Of a DNA stretch of 55,107 nucleotides, positions 37,440-46,167 are shown piece after piece. Origin of the DNA: Candidatus Phytoplasma bonamiae. Its GTDB lineage: Bacteria; Bacillota_I; Bacilli_A; Acholeplasmatales; Acholeplasmataceae. The translations under genes were made by a program, and so were the position numbers. Below the pieces are notes generated by a model. The model worked only from the letters and a program-made list of their open reading frames with translations, was not told the origin of the DNA and did no database searches. Numbering within the stretch: the first letter of the stretch is position 1; each line of letters starts with the position of its first letter. Where the stretch lies: contig NZ_JAOSIQ010000001.1 of the NCBI RefSeq assembly GCF_030586845.1, positions 1 through 55,107 of the forward strand. Direction: 5' to 3'.

Positions 37440-38840
37440 ATGTCAAATAATCAAATAAAAGAAAATAAAAACAAAATATTCGGTTTTAAACCTATATTTT
37501 TTATAACATTACTTTTGATATTAGGATTAAATATTTTTTGCATAGCTCATTATCCGGCAAAAATTAATAAATTTTACCATCCTTTATTAACTCCTTTGTT
37601 TTTAATAACTATGTTGGGAATTACTTTAAGTTATGTAGGCTCTAAAGTTCCTGGTTTAAATAAATTGGGTTTGGGTTTTTTACTTTGTATTTTTGTACCA
37701 TCTTACTTAGTTTTTAAAGGATGGATACCAAAACAACTAGCTGAACATATCGATAAAGGATTTTTTAATAAACCTAATGATTCCTATGGAATAGGTATTA
37801 ATTTTTCACAATTTTTTATAACTATTGTTATAGCTGGTAGTCTTTTAAGTGTGGATAGACAATTATTAAGAAGATCTTTAATAAAGTTTGTTCCTCTAAC
37901 AATTTGTAGTGTTTTTATATGTGGTTTAACTATTGGTGGATTAGGGTATTTATTAAATTATCAATGCCCAGAAATATTTAAAAAACTTAGTCAAGGTCCT
38001 ATATTAGATTCAATATTTTTTGTATTTGTACCTTTGACTAACGGAGGTACTAATTTAGGAATTAACGGTTTTGCCAATGGAATTTATAAAGAAGCTTTTC
38101 AAGTTGAAGCTTCAACCATTAGAACTGCTATTCTAGGACCTTTAATTTTAGCTCGTACACTAAGTATTTTTATAGCAGGATTACTTTACATTATTTTTGA
38201 TAAAAGTAAATATAGCGGACAAGGGAAATTAGAAAAATCTTCTTCTCATTTAAATCCTAAAGATCAAATAAAAACTACCAAAATAAATGAAATAAAAGAT
38301 TTTAAAATAATATGCATGGGATGGTTAATTATTTTTGCACTTTATTCTGTGGGCAGTATGATAAATCAATTATTATTTGGTAAAATGGATCCAATGGTTT
38401 ATATGATCATTTTATTATTAATAATCAAAATATTTGACCTAATGTCTCAAGAAAATCAAAACGCTGTCACTCAATCCGGAAAATTCATGACAGAAAATTT
38501 CACAAGCGCTGTATTAGTAGGTTTAGGATTAACTACAAATTTCCAACAATTAAAAGAAACAATTGTAAATCCAAGTGTTTTAATAATTGTTTATGCTTCT
38601 TTATTCATAGCTACTTTAATTACATTTTTAATGGCACCAAAATTAGGATTTTATCCTTTAGAAACAGCTTTAACATCAGGAATTTCATCTTATAGTATCG
38701 GTGGAGCAGGTAATGTAGGAGTTATGACAATATCTCATAGAATGAATTTATTACCTTTTGCAATGATAGCCACTAGATTAACAGGACCTTTAGTATACGT
38801 TATAGCAAATATAGCTTTTCGTAGTATCTACATGGCATAA
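37440..38840 (+). CDS. citS: 2-hydroxycarboxylate carrier (citrate/malate type)
   Basis: A 466-residue secondary transporter of the 2-hydroxycarboxylate family (CitS, MleP, CimH), about 11-12 membrane helices. The family's two reentrant loops with GG motifs are visible: TNGGTNLGINGFANG (about 200-214) and ISSYSIGGAGNVGVMT (about 418-433). In phytoplasmas this carrier is generally taken to import malate, which malic enzyme turns into pyruvate. Malic enzyme itself is not in the window. AAAAAGGGG about 10 nt upstream supports the ATG. A perfect hairpin terminator follows. Citrate or malate as substrate cannot be told from sequence alone; the gene symbol is by family. Confidence 0.88.
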   Translation: MSNNQIKENKNKIFGFKPIFFITLLLILGLNIFCIAHYPAKINKFYHPLLTPLFLITMLGITLSYVGSKVPGLNKLGLGFLLCIFVPSYLVFKGWIPKQLAEHIDKGFFNKPNDSYGIGINFSQFFITIVIAGSLLSVDRQLLRRSLIKFVPLTICSVFICGLTIGGLGYLLNYQCPEIFKKLSQGPILDSIFFVFVPLTNGGTNLGINGFANGIYKEAFQVEASTIRTAILGPLILARTLSIFIAGLLYIIFDKSKYSGQGKLEKSSSHLNPKDQIKTTKINEIKDFKIICMGWLIIFALYSVGSMINQLLFGKMDPMVYMIILLLIIKIFDLMSQENQNAVTQSGKFMTENFTSAVLVGLGLTTNFQQLKETIVNPSVLIIVYASLFIATLITFLMAPKLGFYPLETALTSGISSYSIGGAGNVGVMTISHRMNLLPFAMIATRLTGPLVYVIANIAFRSIYMA

Positions 38841-38896
38841 AAATTCTTTTTATTATAAAAATAAATTGTATTAGTCAAATTTAAAAGTTTTAAACG

Positions 38897-38940
38897 AATA
38901 AAGATCAACATATATTAAAACAGTTGATCTTTATTTTTTC
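38897..38940 (+). terminator. intrinsic terminator of the carrier gene
   Basis: AATAAAGATCAAC and its exact reverse complement (38897-38909, 38923-38935) form a 13-bp stem with a 13-nt loop, followed by TTTTTC. It is 57 nt after the carrier stop. Confidence 0.85.
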
Positions 38941-39010
38941 TTACCACATTTAAATAAATATTTTAATATTTGTATATTTCCAATTAAAATATTGTTTTTT
39001 ATTGTTAAAT

Positions 39011-39262
39011 TTAAACAATAACAAAATAAATCGCATATATTATACAAAAAAATGCAATAACATATTTTATAACAATACTAAAACACAAACGACACCATCG
39101 AACAAATTGTTTTTTAAAATCAAAATTACCATTCCAAAAATTATAATAAATAAAACAAAAAGTACAAAAAAGCAAGTGTAATAAAAAAATGGAAAAAAAT
39201 AATTTTTTTTTTCTACTAAAACATGTTTTTATAACTTGTAATATTAAATATTTTTTTAACAT
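39011..39262 (-). CDS. doubtful small hydrophobic protein
   Basis: An 83-codon reading frame with two hydrophobic stretches (about 20-40 and 62-83), a Cys-rich aromatic composition and basic residues between. It lies between citS and plsY and opposite to both. No ribosome-binding site precedes its ATG, and AT-rich DNA easily encodes Phe/Ile/Lys/Tyr-rich frames. I considered SecE and small secreted effector proteins; the pattern fits neither. It may not be a gene. Confidence 0.2.
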   Translation of the reverse strand: MLKKYLILQVIKTCFSRKKKLFFSIFLLHLLFCTFCFIYYNFWNGNFDFKKQFVRWCRLCFSIVIKYVIAFFCIIYAIYFVIV

Positions 39263-39415
39263 AAAAAAATTGCAACCTATTCTGAAAATTATTTAAATTT
39301 AATTAAGTATTTTTTTATAATTTTTAATAAAAAATAATTTTTTTAATGAAAATTAAAATACTAAAATTGCCTTAAGTAAAATCAATAATATATACACAAG
39401 GAGAATAAAAACAAT

Positions 39416-40036
39416 ATGTTCCAATTATCATTAACTAATATTAACATTTGCATAATATGTTATATCATAGGATCCATCCCTTTCGGTTTATTAATAGGCA
39501 TTTTCAATAATAGAAAAATTAATTTATTAGGATCTAAAAATATCGGAGCATCCAATGTTACAAGAATTTTAGGTTTTAAATACGGTTTATTAACTTTTTT
39601 ATTAGATTTTCTAAAAGGATTTTTACCTGTTTTTATTTTTAAAAATTCTAAATTAAATTTAAATTTTCCTCAAGACAAAACAATAATTCTAGGAATATGC
39701 GCTATTTTGGGTCATATGTTTTCTATTTTTAATCATTTTAAAGGAGGCAAAGCTATAGCAACTTCTGTAGGAGTAGTTACAGGAATTAATTTTTGGAGTG
39801 GTTTTTTTGGAGTTATGATTTTTATATTTTTAGTTAAAATTACTGGTTATGCTTCTTTATCTTCTTTAATTGCTACAATTATTACTAATATTAATTTATA
39901 TATAACAAACCAAAATACATATAACTCTATAGCTATGGCTATTATTACTATTTTAATTTTTATTAAACATAAAAAAAATATTATTCAATTGTATTTAGGA
40001 ACAGAAAATAAATTTAATATTAAAAATAAACTTTAA
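39416..40036 (+). CDS. plsY: glycerol-3-phosphate acyltransferase PlsY
   Basis: Makes lysophosphatidic acid from acyl phosphate and glycerol-3-phosphate, the first step of phospholipid synthesis, in the membrane. The 206 residues hold about five helices. Conserved motifs: GSIPFGLLIG (20-29), GSKNIGASNVTR (39-50) and GHMFSIFNHFKGGKAIATSVG (about 100-120). All three PlsY motifs are intact. Acyl phosphate would come from FakA/FakB or PlsX; only a FakA-like gene is in this window. AAGGAG precedes the ATG by 10 nt. It converges on priA 30 bp away. Confidence 0.95.
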   Translation: MFQLSLTNINICIICYIIGSIPFGLLIGIFNNRKINLLGSKNIGASNVTRILGFKYGLLTFLLDFLKGFLPVFIFKNSKLNLNFPQDKTIILGICAILGHMFSIFNHFKGGKAIATSVGVVTGINFWSGFFGVMIFIFLVKITGYASLSSLIATIITNINLYITNQNTYNSIAMAIITILIFIKHKKNIIQLYLGTENKFNIKNKL

Positions 40037-40066
40037 TTAATCATATTTTAAAAAAATTCTCATAAA

Positions 40067-42295
40067 TTAAAAAAATGTCAAAATATCATGGTCTGTTAAA
40101 ATATCAAAACGATCAAATATAATATAAGTATTTTTATCAAAATGATTTTTTTTTAAAAAATCTAAATCTAAAGGCCAATGTTTATATTTTAATGTTAAAA
40201 AAAACCGGTAAAAATGTTTTTTATTAATAATTTGAAAAGAACGTTTAGCTATAGAAGGTCCTAAAACATTAGCTATATCAATTGAAAGATTATTTTGTAA
40301 AATAATCTTAAGTTTTTGAGCTATTTCTCGAGCCTTAAAAAAATTTTGATGCATGATTAAAAATTTACTAATCAACATAAAAGGAGGGTACCCGCTAATT
40401 TTGCGTTCTTCTAAAGTTTTTTCATAAAAATAATCAAAATCATTATTAACAATAGAATTTAAAATATAATTATTGATATTATAAGTTTGTATTAAAATAC
40501 GAGATTTTATTGGCATGTTATATATTAATTGAACTAACATTTGAAAAGTTTTTTCTTGAGCTGTGAAATGAGATATATTAAGTAATGCATCGAAAAAAAC
40601 AATACCTAATAAACTCATTGGCCAAGAAATACCATTTTTAATTATCATGGTAGTACCTAAATAAATATCTACTTTATTATCTTTTATATTAGATATAATT
40701 TTGTTATACTCTTTAATATTAAAATTACGAATATTATCCGAATCTATACAACCAACAAAAGCTTCTGGTATTTGTTCTTTTAAAAAACTTTTAATAGATA
40801 AAATACCAGAAAACATACTAGAAATAGTTTTTTGTTCACATAAAGAACAATATCCAGGAAATTTCTCTTTATAATCGCAAAAAGAACATTTTAATATTTT
40901 GCAATTAATATAAGAATGTAAAATACGGTCACATTTAAAACATTTAGGGATATAACCGCAATTGAAACATAAAACTAAACGAGAAAAACCTTTAATATTC
41001 ACAAATAATAAACTTTTTGATTTAGATTTAAAATTTTTAATTAATAATTCGGTTAAAGATGAAGATAAAGGTGATAAATTTCCTTGTTGTAATTCTTTTT
41101 TCATATCGATTAATTGAATATCATATTTAATTCCCGTTTTTTTTAAATTCAGCCAGATATATTCGCCTAATTTTTTAGCTCGATAATAACTAGTTAATGA
41201 TGGTGATAAACTAGATAAAATCAAAGGAATTTTATGATAATTAGCCCTTAATTGGGCTAATTCTCTAACATCATAAAAAGGCATCTTTATCTTTTCAATA
41301 AAAGCATCATGATGTTCGTCATCTATAATAATAACTCCCAAATCTACAAAAGGAGTAAAAACAGCAATATTAGTACCTATTACTAAATCAAATTTTAAAG
41401 ATTGTTTAAAATTATTATTGACTTTATTAGGTATTTTGCCACTATGATTAATAAATATAACAATGTCAGGAAATTGTATTTTAATTCTTTTCACCAATCG
41501 TTCAATCAAAATAATCTCAGGCATTAAAATAAGAATTTGTTTTTGTTTTTTTAAATTTTCTTTAATTAATTGCCAATATATCTGCAATTTATCATATTCT
41601 AAAGAATAAATTAATAAATAAGTTTGATAACAATCTAAAAATAATTTGTTAAAAATATTTTGTTGTTCAATAGTTAAATAAACTTTTGATATTTCTCTTT
41701 CGTTAAGTGAATTGGTTGGGACATTATTAGCCCCAAATTTTTTATCTTCTGTTTTTTCTTGATAAACCAAAGATTTAATATGATTAAAAGACAATTGAGA
41801 AATTTCTTTTTTAGGTACAATAGAAATTTCAATAATTTTTTCTTTTTTTAATTTTCGCAAAATATCCATTTGAAAATTACTTTTCACATTTAATAAAAAT
41901 TTTTGATCATCTAAATATTTTTTTAACTCTACTGGCACCAAATCCGATTTTAAAATAGAAATTCTACGAACATAAGAAGTTAATAGTTCTTTAGGCAAAA
42001 CCGTTCTATAAACAGAAATTTTAGAATTTAAAGGTATTTTTAATAATTCATCAATTAACAAAAAAAATTCTTGATTTAGAAAAGGCACTAAATCAAGAAC
42101 TTCTATTATTTCTTTGTTAGCGAATGCACTATTTTCCTTAATAACAAGCACGTAACCCAAACGAACAGTATTATTGAAAGGAATAATAACTCTAGTACCT
42201 ATTTGAACTAAATTTCTCATTTTTTCAGGAATAATATAATCAAAAGATGAAAAATCAGAATTTAATGATAAATCAATTAAAACCTCAGCAATCAT
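40067..42295 (-). CDS. priA: PriA-like primosome protein with degenerate helicase motifs
   Basis: Resembles PriA, which reloads the replication machinery at stalled forks. The 742 residues include the N-terminal DNA-binding domain (MIAEVLIDLSLNSDFSSFDY, 1-20) and all eight zinc cysteines (443, 446, 452, 455, 470, 473, 483, 486). The ATPase motifs, however, are altered: the Walker A GVTGSGKT is YSLEYDKL (230-237), DEEH is DDEH (325-328), GSATPS is SSLSPS (361-366), the KGHDFP motif is KNGISWP, and the GRAGR of motif VI is absent (about 589-596 reads QLIYNMPI). The reading frame is open throughout, so selection seems to keep the protein. It probably cannot hydrolyse ATP and may serve as a scaffold for primosome loading. 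It may share a transcript with rbfA upstream. Confidence 0.88.
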   Translation of the reverse strand: MIAEVLIDLSLNSDFSSFDYIIPEKMRNLVQIGTRVIIPFNNTVRLGYVLVIKENSAFANKEIIEVLDLVPFLNQEFFLLIDELLKIPLNSKISVYRTVLPKELLTSYVRRISILKSDLVPVELKKYLDDQKFLLNVKSNFQMDILRKLKKEKIIEISIVPKKEISQLSFNHIKSLVYQEKTEDKKFGANNVPTNSLNEREISKVYLTIEQQNIFNKLFLDCYQTYLLIYSLEYDKLQIYWQLIKENLKKQKQILILMPEIILIERLVKRIKIQFPDIVIFINHSGKIPNKVNNNFKQSLKFDLVIGTNIAVFTPFVDLGVIIIDDEHHDAFIEKIKMPFYDVRELAQLRANYHKIPLILSSLSPSLTSYYRAKKLGEYIWLNLKKTGIKYDIQLIDMKKELQQGNLSPLSSSLTELLIKNFKSKSKSLLFVNIKGFSRLVLCFNCGYIPKCFKCDRILHSYINCKILKCSFCDYKEKFPGYCSLCEQKTISSMFSGILSIKSFLKEQIPEAFVGCIDSDNIRNFNIKEYNKIISNIKDNKVDIYLGTTMIIKNGISWPMSLLGIVFFDALLNISHFTAQEKTFQMLVQLIYNMPIKSRILIQTYNINNYILNSIVNNDFDYFYEKTLEERKISGYPPFMLISKFLIMHQNFFKAREIAQKLKIILQNNLSIDIANVLGPSIAKRSFQIINKKHFYRFFLTLKYKHWPLDLDFLKKNHFDKNTYIIFDRFDILTDHDILTFF

Positions 42296-42385
42296 AAAAA
42301 TAGCCTCTAATGATTTAAAATTTTAATATATAAATTGAAAAAATTATAATTAAAAGACAAAAAAACAATTATTAATAAGTAATTT

Positions 42386-42742
42386 TTATTTATTTAATTT
42401 ATTCAATAATTCTTCTATACGTTGACCATGTAACAACTCATAATCATATTCAAATACTAAATTAGGAATATAACGGATTTTTTTTCTTATTTTAAGAGCT
42501 AAATCTTTACGAATAACTGTTTTATGTTCTTCTAAAATATTCTTGACTAAATTTAAAATTTCAGGTTTTTTATCAATAATAGTATAAAAAATTTTAGCTA
42601 ATGAAAAGTCTTTATTAAGCTTCACATCTGTAATACTAATAAAACCTATTTGAGAATTTTGTATTACTTTATTAACAATACTTACTAATTCTCTGTGAAT
42701 AATACTAGACATTCTTTCTACTACTATCAACTTATTCATCAA
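42386..42742 (-). CDS. rbfA: ribosome-binding factor A
   Basis: Cold-shock 30S maturation factor that binds the 16S rRNA central region; 118 residues, KH-like fold. The family features RMSSIIHRELVSIV (about 9-22), FISITDVKLNKDFSLAKIFY (about 34-53) and the IPNLVFEYD end (about 92-100) are present. The open frame starts at TTG (42740-42742), but the ATG right after it (42737-42739) is the likelier start because GGAGGAAAT in the infB end is well placed; this gives an 8-bp overlap with infB. Translational coupling is expected. Confidence 0.92.
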   Translation of the reverse strand: MMNKLIVVERMSSIIHRELVSIVNKVIQNSQIGFISITDVKLNKDFSLAKIFYTIIDKKPEILNLVKNILEEHKTVIRKDLALKIRKKIRYIPNLVFEYDYELLHGQRIEELLNKLNK

Positions 42743-44540
42743 CTATTTCCTCCATTCGGGACGCCTCTATTATATCATCCATTTGAAAATCATTAAAATT
42801 ATCAAATACAATACCGCATTCACTATCTGTTTTAGCGCAATCAATATTATTTCTTAAATGTTTTAAAGAAATGATTTTTCCTTGATAAATTATTTTTTGT
42901 TGACGTTTAACCTGAACAGACGCGCCATTATAAATAACACCATTGATAACTCGACAACCAGCTATATTATTTTTATCACTTCTATAAAAAATCTGAATAA
43001 TAATAGCTGTTCCTGTAAATTTAAGTTTAAAAATAGGTTGAGCCAAAGTTTTTAATTTTTTAGAAATATCTTCAACCAAGTGATATAAAATTTGATAATT
43101 TCTTATTTCTACTTTTAAACTATCAGCTAATTTTATTATATTATTATCTACCAAATTATTAAAATTAATAATAATAGCTTGGAAAGTATTAGCTAACATA
43201 ATATCATTATTTGTTATCGCGCCAGTATCTGTTTTAATAAAATTAATTTTAACTCCATGAAAATTTAAATTTTTTAATGATTCTGTTATAACCTCAATCA
43301 TACCTTGTGTATCCGTTTTTAAAACAAAATTTAATACTGAATAAGAAACGTTTTTTTTTAATAAATCTTCCATAAAATTTTGCTCTAAATTTTTTTTAAT
43401 TTCTTGATGTTTTTGTTCTTGAGTTTTTTGTCTTCTTATTTCTATAATATGTTTGGCTATTTTTTCATTAGTTGCAACCATTAATAAATCGCCAGCTTGC
43501 GGAACTGTTTTAAAACCATAAACAACTGCAGGTTGTGAAGGCAAAACTTGTTTAATATTTTCTTTAATGTCATTTTCCAAAGCTCTAACTTTTCCATAAG
43601 CATGGCCAGCAATAACAATATCTCCAATTTTTAAAATTCCTTGGTTCACAATAACAGTAGCTGCAGAACCTTTATTCTTAATTAAACTAGCCTCTAAAAT
43701 GATTCCTAGAACGTTTTGTTTAGAATTGATTATTCTAGGGCGTTTATCATTTACTAACAAAATAGTTTTTAATAAATCATCGATACCTTGAGTTTTTAAT
43801 GCAGAGATTTCTATATAAAAAGTATCTCCGCCCCATTCTTTAGGAATTAAATTATATTCAGATAGTTCTGACATAATACGTTCCTTTTGATTAGGAATTT
43901 TATCTATTTTATTCAGAGCTATAATAATATCAACATTAGCTTTTTGAGCGTGTTGAATCGATTCTAAAGTTTGAGCTTGAACACCATCATCACAAGCTAC
44001 CACCAAAACACAAATATCAGTTATTCGAGCTCCCCTACTACGCATTTGGGTAAAAGCTTCATGACCAGGACTATCTATAAAAGTGATTTTGCGTTTGTTA
44101 TAAATAACTTCGTAAGCGCCTATTTTTTGAGTAATACCGCCGACTTCCTGATCTACCAAACGAGTTTTACGAATCACATCTAATAAAGTAGTTTTTCCAT
44201 GATCTACATGACCCATGATTGTCACAATAGGAGAACGTGTTATTAAATTTTCTATTGGCGTTTTAGTAATCATATTTTCTTCATTAACTATAAAATCATC
44301 AATAATATTAATATTTAACTTTAAACCTAATAACTCAATCAAATCTCTTGTTAAAGATTGATTATTTTTAAATTTTATTCCTAATTTTCCAATTATCCCA
44401 ATTAAAAATTTTTCTGACATCTGCCAAATTTCAGCTAATTCCTTAATAGTATGATTAGAATTGTACACGTAATCACGCATTAAAGAAACACTTGATTTAT
44501 CATCTTTTCGATAATCTTCTTTTTTATTTTTATTTTGCAT
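42732..44540 (-). CDS. infB: translation initiation factor IF-2
   Basis: GTPase that brings initiator tRNA to the 30S subunit. The 602-residue form is short because the N-terminal region is minimal, as in other reduced genomes. It has the IF2-N helical domain (about 20-75), then the G domain with GHVDHGKTT (G1, about 111-119), DSPGHEAF (G3, about 157), NKID (G4) and SALKTQG (G5), followed by domains II, III and the C-terminal tRNA-binding domains. GGAGGAG precedes the ATG. It lies between nusA (118 bp upstream) and rbfA (overlapping), as in the standard nusA-infB-rbfA cluster. Confidence 0.97.
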   Translation of the reverse strand: MQNKNKKEDYRKDDKSSVSLMRDYVYNSNHTIKELAEIWQMSEKFLIGIIGKLGIKFKNNQSLTRDLIELLGLKLNINIIDDFIVNEENMITKTPIENLITRSPIVTIMGHVDHGKTTLLDVIRKTRLVDQEVGGITQKIGAYEVIYNKRKITFIDSPGHEAFTQMRSRGARITDICVLVVACDDGVQAQTLESIQHAQKANVDIIIALNKIDKIPNQKERIMSELSEYNLIPKEWGGDTFYIEISALKTQGIDDLLKTILLVNDKRPRIINSKQNVLGIILEASLIKNKGSAATVIVNQGILKIGDIVIAGHAYGKVRALENDIKENIKQVLPSQPAVVYGFKTVPQAGDLLMVATNEKIAKHIIEIRRQKTQEQKHQEIKKNLEQNFMEDLLKKNVSYSVLNFVLKTDTQGMIEVITESLKNLNFHGVKINFIKTDTGAITNNDIMLANTFQAIIINFNNLVDNNIIKLADSLKVEIRNYQILYHLVEDISKKLKTLAQPIFKLKFTGTAIIIQIFYRSDKNNIAGCRVINGVIYNGASVQVKRQQKIIYQGKIISLKHLRNNIDCAKTDSECGIVFDNFNDFQMDDIIEASRMEEIVDE

Positions 44541-44658
44541 ATAACTATTATTTTCTCCTCCTAGATTATATTTAACAAATATTATGTATTAACCATAAAT
44601 CTATAAGTTGATAATAAAAAGATAATTTAAAAAATTTATAAACAAAATGAACACATCA

Positions 44659-45711
44659 TTATTGATTAGTTTGAATTTCAATTTGCCATTGAGTTACTTT
44701 CATTGCTAACTTAAGATTTTGTCCTGATTTGCCAATAGCTAAAGCAACTTGATCAGGCGCTACAGAAACTAAAGCAATTTTTTTTTCAAAATCTAAATTT
44801 AAAATTTGAATAATTTGAGCCGGTTTTAAAGCGTTAATAATTAATTTTTCTATATCTACACTCCATTTAAATAAATCTATCTTTTCGCCTCTTAAAATGT
44901 TTAAAATATTTTTAATTCTATAACCTTTTTCTCCAATACAAGTCCCAATAGGATCTATTTTTTTATTATTAGAGAACAATCCAACTTTAACTCTACTAGA
45001 AGGAATACGAGCAATAGCCATAATTTGAACCAAACCATCTCGAATTTCCGGAATAAAATATTTTAACAATTCAACAACAAATTGATTATTAATGCGACTA
45101 ACAAAAATTTGAAGATGCTTGGGTGTAGAATTACGAACTTCTGTAATTAAAACAAAAATTTTTTCACCGATATTAAAATGATCATTCAACATTAAATCTT
45201 TTTTAAAAATAAAAGTCTTAAAATTTTTCTCTAACATTAAAATAAAAAATTTTAATTTTTCTTCAATTACCTCTGCCATCATTAACTTATTTTCATATTG
45301 TTTAAAAAAATTAAAGATATTTTCTCTTTGAAATTTCAATAATTCTTCATTAAATTTATTTTTAAAGTCACGACTGCCATAAAAATTGAAATCTTTTTTT
45401 GGATCTACTTCAATTTCCAAAAGTTCGCCTACCTCAACAGAAGGATTAAGTTCTTTAGCTTTTTTTAAATGAATATAATCTTGTTCTTTAAACACAGAAA
45501 CATCGCATTTTTCATCGACAACTATATATTGTTTATACAAGGTAATTTTATCATAATTTGAATCAAAAAAAACTCTACATTTTTTTATTTGAAAGGTCTT
45601 TTTACAACCAGATATTAAAGCTTTTTCTAAAGCATTAATAACTTGTTCACGAGTTATTTCGTATTCTTGCGCTATTTGATCAATATGTTTTAAAAAATTT
45701 TTATTTTCCAA
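44659..45711 (-). CDS. nusA: transcription elongation/termination factor NusA
   Basis: Binds RNA polymerase and RNA to control pausing and termination. The 350 residues contain the N-terminal polymerase-binding domain (1-125), an S1 domain (about 135-200) and two KH domains, with IGTCIGEKGYRIKNI (about 256-270) and VALAIGKSGQNLKLAM (about 322-337) as GxxG loops. Length is normal for Gram-positives. The start is TTG at 45709-45711 with AGAGG about ten nt upstream. The usual neighbours rimP and ylxR are not found around it. Confidence 0.95.
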   Translation of the reverse strand: MENKNFLKHIDQIAQEYEITREQVINALEKALISGCKKTFQIKKCRVFFDSNYDKITLYKQYIVVDEKCDVSVFKEQDYIHLKKAKELNPSVEVGELLEIEVDPKKDFNFYGSRDFKNKFNEELLKFQRENIFNFFKQYENKLMMAEVIEEKLKFFILMLEKNFKTFIFKKDLMLNDHFNIGEKIFVLITEVRNSTPKHLQIFVSRINNQFVVELLKYFIPEIRDGLVQIMAIARIPSSRVKVGLFSNNKKIDPIGTCIGEKGYRIKNILNILRGEKIDLFKWSVDIEKLIINALKPAQIIQILNLDFEKKIALVSVAPDQVALAIGKSGQNLKLAMKVTQWQIEIQTNQ

Positions 45712-45780
45712 ACAAATTACCTCTTTCTTATCAAAATATAATTTAGATTATCAAATCATCTTATGTTCTTTAAAATTAAA

Positions 45781-45808
45781 AAAGTGGTTATTTAAAACAA
45801 ACCACTTT
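45781..45808 (-). terminator. hairpin terminator after tRNA-Leu
   Basis: AAAGTGGTT and AACCACTTT (9-nt arms, 10-nt loop) form a stem. On the minus strand it is followed by TTTAATTTT, and upstream of it on that strand lie tRNA-Leu and fakA. It probably ends that transcript before nusA, which must then have its own promoter between 45712 and 45780. Confidence 0.7.
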
Positions 45809-46037
45809 AAAATAAAAATTAACTTTAGAAATTCGATTATATATAAATATAAAATTAAATATTAAATAAAAATATAAAAATTTATATTTAATATTTAATG
45901 AACAAGCTAAGATAATTTAATCATTTTAATATTTTATAATATTTTTTCAAAAAATTATCGTATAACATAGTTTATCATATTATATTAATAAAAAACTAAA
46001 ATAATAGGAAATTTAAATAAAATTTTTTAACAAAATA

Positions 46038-46124
46038 TGGTACGGATAATGAGATTCGAACTCATAAGAGAAAATTTCTCACATGCCCCTCAAACATGCG
46101 CGTCTACCATTCCGCCACATCCGC
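46038..46124 (-). tRNA. tRNA-Leu (anticodon GAG)
   Basis: An 87-nt gene with the long variable arm of a class II tRNA. The acceptor stem GCGGATG pairs with TATCCGT (two G-T wobbles). The anticodon stem CATGT/GCATG encloses TTGAGGG, so the anticodon is GAG. The T arm reads ATGAG-TTCGAAT-CTCAT, and CCA is encoded at the 3' end (46038-46040 on the plus strand as TGG). It reads CUC and CUU codons. It lies just downstream of fakA, 43 bp from its stop. Confidence 0.97.
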
Positions 46125-46167
46125 ATAAAATATCTTGTTTTATAAAAAGATATTTTAATTAATAAAA

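Noticed and set aside
39011-39262. SecE or secreted effector
   Set aside because: It has no SecE motif, no cleavable signal-peptide pattern and no ribosome-binding site. Kept only as a doubtful ORF.
43971-44183. 70-codon plus-strand frame inside infB
   Set aside because: It overlaps the conserved G domain of IF-2 and has no family resemblance.
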